Shown in pieces: positions 60,607 through 64,000 of a DNA stretch of 64,000 nt. A program made the translations under genes and the position numbers. This stretch comes from Kribbella sp. CA-293567 (lineage in GTDB: Bacteria > Actinomycetota > Actinomycetes > Propionibacteriales > Kribbellaceae): positions 3,968,001 through 4,032,000 of the forward strand of contig NZ_CP114065.1 in the NCBI RefSeq assembly GCF_027627575.1. Direction: 5' to 3'. The notes below the pieces were generated by a model, which was not told where the DNA came from, did not search any database, and saw only the letters and a list, made by a program, of their open reading frames with translations. Position 1 is the first letter of the stretch. The number at the start of each line of letters is the position of its first letter.

Positions 60607-61868
60607 GGCGCTTCCAGCGCCCCGTCGATCCGCCGTACGCCGGCCGCCCACTCGTCGTGGCCGGCCAGCTCGGCCGGATACCGCGCGGCCGCCTCGAGAT
60701 CGACGTCGATCCCCCAGCCCGGCGTCTCGTTCGGCGTGAGCCAGCCGTCGACGATCCGCAGCGTGCCGGGAAAGACCTCGTGCGTGGCGTCGTTGTAGAG
60801 GTGGCCTTCCTGGATACCGAAGGCCACCGAGCTGACGTCGAGCGCGACGTTGGCGGCCGCGCCGATCGGAGAGGTGTCGCCCGGCCCGTGCCACGCCGTC
60901 CGGACTCCGCACAGTTCAGCCAGGTCGGCGACCTTGCGCGCCGCGGTGAGGCCGCCGATGTCGGAGATGTGCGACCGGATGAAGTCGACGCCACCGTCGC
61001 GCACCAGTCGGACGGCATCGCTCAGCGAGGTGGTCAGCTCGCCGACAGCCAGTGGTACCGGCGATGCGGCTCGCACCTCCGGCAGGCGATCCCACAGCTC
61101 CGGTGCCAGGACGTCTTCGAGGAAGAAGAGTCGGTAGGGCTCGAGCGAGCGCGCCAGCAGCACTGCTTCTTTGGGCGTCAGCCGGGAGTGCACGTCGTGC
61201 AGCAACTCGATGTTGTCAGGCAGCGACTGGCGGGCAGCAGCGAACAGGTCGGGCGTCGTCCGCAGGTAGTCGCGGGCACTCCACCCGTTCCGGTACGGCG
61301 CATCAGGGTAGAGCGTCGAGAGCTGCGGGGCGCCGTACCCACCGCCGCCGGGCGTCGAGACCTGCAGGCGGATGTGCCGCCAGCCCTGCGCGACGAACTC
61401 CTTCGCCTGGTCGATCGTGTCCTCGATCGTGATGCCACCGGCGTGGATGTAGGTGTCGGCGGCGGCTCGCACCTTGCCGCCGAGCAACTCGTAGATCGGC
61501 ATGCCGGCGCGCTTGCCCGCGATGTCCCACAGCGCCTGGTCGATCCCCGAGATCGCGTTGTTCGTCACCGGCCCACCACGCCAGTAGCCGGAGAACCCGG
61601 CCAGCCGGACCAGGTCACCGATGTCACCCGGATAGCGCCCGATCAGCAGCCGGGCGAGGTGCTCGTCGACGAACGTCCGCACTGCCTTCCAGCGCTGGGT
61701 GAAGGTCGCGCAGCCGAGCCCGTAGAGCCCGGGTTCGGTGGTGTCGATCTTCACCACCACCAGCGGGATGCCCTGCGGTGCCGTCACGATCGTCGTGACG
61801 GCGCGGATCCGGATGTCGTCACGCACCGGCCAGGGCTGCGCGAAGGTGGCGGGGGTCTCCTGCGGCAT
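60603..61868 (-). CDS. Enolase superfamily dehydratase, ManD/RspA-like
   Basis: Sugar-acid dehydratase candidate of 421 residues. Metal ligands and catalytic residues are visible: LLHDVHSRLTP (Asp and His), FLEDVLAPE (Glu), LAVGELTTS (Glu), RSHISDIGGL, and AWHGPGDTSPIG (His). The HDVH-R-LTP pattern is that of the D-mannonate dehydratase/RspA subgroup, distinct from the muconate-type enzyme at 1525-2667. ATG 61868 directly abuts the stop of the upstream epimerase gene (TGAATG). It probably converts an aldonate to a 2-keto-3-deoxy sugar acid. Confidence 0.9.
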   Translation of the reverse strand: MPQETPATFAQPWPVRDDIRIRAVTTIVTAPQGIPLVVVKIDTTEPGLYGLGCATFTQRWKAVRTFVDEHLARLLIGRYPGDIGDLVRLAGFSGYWRGGPVTNNAISGIDQALWDIAGKRAGMPIYELLGGKVRAAADTYIHAGGITIEDTIDQAKEFVAQGWRHIRLQVSTPGGGGYGAPQLSTLYPDAPYRNGWSARDYLRTTPDLFAAARQSLPDNIELLHDVHSRLTPKEAVLLARSLEPYRLFFLEDVLAPELWDRLPEVRAASPVPLAVGELTTSLSDAVRLVRDGGVDFIRSHISDIGGLTAARKVADLAELCGVRTAWHGPGDTSPIGAAANVALDVSSVAFGIQEGHLYNDATHEVFPGTLRIVDGWLTPNETPGWGIDVDLEAAARYPAELAGHDEWAAGVRRIDGALEAP

Positions 61869-62747
61869 TCAGGTCTCCAGACCGTGCGTAGGTAGGTCGA
61901 GTTCGTGCCGGGCCCGGAAGCCGAGCACGGTGCGGGCAGCGGTCAGGTCCATCGGCACCTCACGCCCGGCGAACCGCCGCAACCGCGGTACGCCGGGAGC
62001 AAAGGCGTCGAGCAGCGCCTCGGTCTCGTACGGCGCGTTGGTGGTGCCGGCCGCGACGAAGAAGGTGTGCGCTCCCGACAACCTCGCCGTCAGTCCCAGC
62101 TCGATCGCGTACGCCGCGTCGCGGGTGTCGAGGTACGACCACCCCTCCCGTACGCCGGCCGCCGGGTCGCGGACGAACCCGTCGGCCTGGCGCCGCAGTA
62201 CCTCCGCGGAGTTGACGTGCGGGAACCGCAGCGCCACCACATCGGTCCCCCAGCGCCGCCAGACCATCCGGCAGGTGTTCTCGTCGTTCTGCTTGGATAG
62301 CGAGTACCAGTCGGCGACGTCGCTGGGGATCTTCTCGTCCAGCGGGTAGTAGGCCGGCCGGATGTCGTCGGGGTTGAACGGCACCCCGAAGGCGTTGATG
62401 CTGCTCGCGACGACGGCCCGCCCGACGCCCAGGGCACCGGCTTGGGCGAGCACGTTGAAGGTCGACACGACGTTGATGGTGTAGACGTCGTACGGCGTAC
62501 CGGCCGACGGGTGCGCCAGGGCGGCCAGGTGGACGACGGCGTCGGCGCCCTCGAGCGCCGACGCGACGTCGGCCTGCGACCTGGTGTCCCCGATGACGAT
62601 CCGGTCCGCCTTCAGCTCGCCGTCCTCGACATCGGTGAACGCGGTGACCAGGGCGCCGAGCTCGGTCAGGTGACGGGTCGTCACCGAACCGATCCGCCCG
62701 GCCGCACCCGTCACCAGCACCCGTCGGCCACTCAGTGATGAAGTCAC
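61869..62747 (-). CDS. NAD-dependent epimerase/dehydratase (extended SDR)
   Basis: Extended SDR of 292 residues. The cofactor site is VLVTGAAGRIGS and the active site has Ser in VVASSINAFG and YSLSK. It resembles uronate dehydrogenases and NDP-sugar epimerases. GTG 62747 overlaps the permease stop by four bases. Within this operon uronate dehydrogenase activity is a reasonable guess but is not proved. Confidence 0.9.
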   Translation of the reverse strand: MTSSLSGRRVLVTGAAGRIGSVTTRHLTELGALVTAFTDVEDGELKADRIVIGDTRSQADVASALEGADAVVHLAALAHPSAGTPYDVYTINVVSTFNVLAQAGALGVGRAVVASSINAFGVPFNPDDIRPAYYPLDEKIPSDVADWYSLSKQNDENTCRMVWRRWGTDVVALRFPHVNSAEVLRRQADGFVRDPAAGVREGWSYLDTRDAAYAIELGLTARLSGAHTFFVAAGTTNAPYETEALLDAFAPGVPRLRRFAGREVPMDLTAARTVLGFRARHELDLPTHGLET

Positions 62748-63634
62748 TCTTTGATCCCTCCGGACATCCCGACCCCACGCAGGAACTGCTTCTGGAAGAT
62801 CAAGAAGAGCACTACGGGGATCAGGACCGCCAGGAACAATGCGCTCATCTGCAAAGAGATCTCAGTGGTTTCCGCGACCCGCGGCAGGGCCACCGAGATG
62901 GGCTGCATCGAGGGGTCGGGCAGGACCAGCAGCGGCCACAGGTAGTCCTTCCACGAGCCGATCACGGTGAGCAGCGCGACGACGCCGAGGATGGGTTTGG
63001 ACAGCGGCAGGATCAGCGAGGTGAACAGCCTGAGGTTGCTCGCGCCGTCGATCCGCGCCGCCTCGACCAGCTCGCGCGGGATCGCGTCGAAGTACCGCTT
63101 CATCACCAGGATGTTGAACGCGCCGGCCGCCTGCGGCAGCCAGACCGCCCAGAACGTGTTCTGCAGGTTCACCCCGAGCACCGGCATCTCGAGGATGGTC
63201 AGGTAGAGCGGGACCAGCGAGATCACGCCGGGGAGGAACAGCGTGGCCAGTACCGCTCCGGTGACGAGCGGACCCCATTTCGGGCGGAGCACGCTGAGCA
63301 CGAACGCGCCCGTCGTACAGACGAACAGGGTGGACAGCAACGAGCCGATCGCGATGATCGCGGTGTTGCCGAGGTAAGAGCCGATCTGGACCTGGGTCCA
63401 TGCGTTCGGCAGGTTCTGCCACTGGATCCCGCTCGGCCACAGACTCATCGGCCCCTGCAGGATGTCCTGGCTGGTCGACAGGCCCGACTTCAGCAACCAC
63501 AGCAGTGGACCGACGCCGGCGACCAGGACACCGACGAACAGCAGCACCTGAATCGCGGGCAACCCGTACTGGATCAGTGGCCGGTTGCGGTCGGCCGTGG
63601 AGATGATGCCGCGCTCCTGCACGTCCGCGCTCAT
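62744..63634 (-). CDS. Carbohydrate ABC transporter permease, MalG type
   Basis: Inner-membrane permease of 296 residues with six helices. The EAA loop is VEAARIDGASNLRLFTSLILPLSKP shortened here to its core EAARIDGAS, and the C-terminus GVGMSGGIKE is typical of MalG proteins. ATG 63634 overlaps the stop of the upstream permease gene (ATGA). It forms the channel with the partial MalF-like subunit encoded at the right edge. The cognate binding protein is expected beyond 64000. Confidence 0.93.
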   Translation of the reverse strand: MSADVQERGIISTADRNRPLIQYGLPAIQVLLFVGVLVAGVGPLLWLLKSGLSTSQDILQGPMSLWPSGIQWQNLPNAWTQVQIGSYLGNTAIIAIGSLLSTLFVCTTGAFVLSVLRPKWGPLVTGAVLATLFLPGVISLVPLYLTILEMPVLGVNLQNTFWAVWLPQAAGAFNILVMKRYFDAIPRELVEAARIDGASNLRLFTSLILPLSKPILGVVALLTVIGSWKDYLWPLLVLPDPSMQPISVALPRVAETTEISLQMSALFLAVLIPVVLFLIFQKQFLRGVGMSGGIKE

Positions 63635-64000
63635 GTCGTACTCCAGCGTCTGGTCATGAAGTGGTAGGCGACCGACAGCGCGCACAGGACCAGCGCGAGC
63701 AGCACGCTGAGCGCGGTGGCGGCGCCGAAGTCGCCGTTGATGAACGCGTACCGGTAGATGAGCAGCAGGATCGTGGTGGTCGCGTTGTCCGGACCGCCGC
63801 CGGTGAACAGGAACGGTTCGGTGAACACCTGGAACGTCCCGATCAGCTGCAGCAGCATCATGATCAGGATGATGCCGCGGATCTGCGGCAGGGTGACGTG
63901 CCAGACCCGGCGCCAGATCCCCGCTCCGTCCAGCTCGGCCGCCTCGTACAGCTCGGTCCGGACGCTGGTCAGCGCGGCCAGGTAGATGATCGCGGTCGCG
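63631..64000 (-). CDS. Carbohydrate ABC transporter permease, MalF type (C-terminal part)
   Basis: C-terminal 122 residues of a MalF-like permease; the gene continues past the right edge. The EAA loop (YEAAELDGAGIWRRVWHVTL) and the two last helices (LIMMLLQLIGTFQVF and LSVLLALVLCALSVAYHF), with FTGGGPDNATTTILLLIY between them, are intact. The stop overlaps the MalG-type gene start by four bases. Confidence 0.93.
   Translation of the reverse strand, partial: ATAIIYLAALTSVRTELYEAAELDGAGIWRRVWHVTLPQIRGIILIMMLLQLIGTFQVFTEPFLFTGGGPDNATTTILLLIYRYAFINGDFGAATALSVLLALVLCALSVAYHFMTRRWSTT

Overview
The window is high-GC, densely coding actinobacterial chromosome. Codons are strongly G/C-ending, GTG and TTG starts are common, several genes look leaderless (a TANNNT box about 7 bases before the start codon), and actinobacterial families are present (SepH, LppU-like, F420-type LLM oxidoreductase, LAL-type LuxR regulator, DUF5996). 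The mix of sugar-acid ABC operons, secreted carbohydrate-active proteins and many small regulators suggests a soil actinomycete of the Nocardioidaceae/Kribbella type; that genus-level placement is inference. No rRNA, tRNA, CRISPR array or insertion sequence was found.

Layout. 1-5.6 kb: a minus-strand sugar/acid-sugar operon (hydroxyacid dehydrogenase, enolase-superfamily enzyme, solute-binding lipoprotein, permease running off the left edge) with a divergent LysR regulator, then a short-chain dehydrogenase whose promoter has MerR-type architecture. 5.7-9.6 kb: a 42-bp minisatellite, a PrmC-like methyltransferase, a GNAT, a secreted I36-type inhibitor and an Otr(A)-like ribosomal protection GTPase. 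9.8-19.5 kb: an ABC exporter plus two hydrolases opposite a large LuxR regulator, then a flavodoxin/DUF5996/SDR group. 19.6-22.1 kb: a UMP kinase gene outside the usual rpsB-tsf-pyrH-frr context, a complete tyrosine recombinase and two dif-like sequences. 22-37.4 kb: housekeeping and regulatory genes (VOC, APH-like kinase, isochorismatase-like hydrolase, WYL regulator, LppU-like protein, XRE regulator with its operator, vWA protein, Ser/Thr kinase, deaminase, LLM oxidoreductase, Lrp, OsmC, propionyl-CoA synthetase-like ligase, threonine dehydratase-like enzyme, rhomboid). 37.4-40.3 kb: a Cmx-type MFS exporter with a structured leader and an APC permease.

40.4-44.2 kb holds the most unusual locus. 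A 69-residue peptide gene with eight cysteines and an excellent ribosome binding site is followed in an operon by a MauE/DoxX-like membrane protein, a MauD/TlpA-like thiol-disulfide protein and an ABC exporter, with a compact S26 signal peptidase convergent to the exporter and overlapping its 3' end. I read this as a cassette that oxidises, processes and exports a disulfide-rich peptide.

44.3-52.7 kb: yaaA, an aldo/keto reductase, pepN and sepH (with a 14-residue repeat expansion). Downstream of sepH lie a strongly folded RNA element and a leaderless polycysteine leader peptide (MRITLCCRCCCR, all five Cys codons TGT) followed at once by an 8-bp GC hairpin and then an unrecognised gene, which has the architecture of a cysteine-responsive attenuator. 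52.8-64 kb: a 1289-residue secreted beta-helix protein, an MocA-type dehydrogenase, and a minus-strand sugar-acid catabolic operon (two permeases, NAD epimerase, ManD-like dehydratase, TIM-barrel isomerase, ROK regulator, GNAT) running off the right edge. All RNA structures and operators were found by eye and carry no computed energies.
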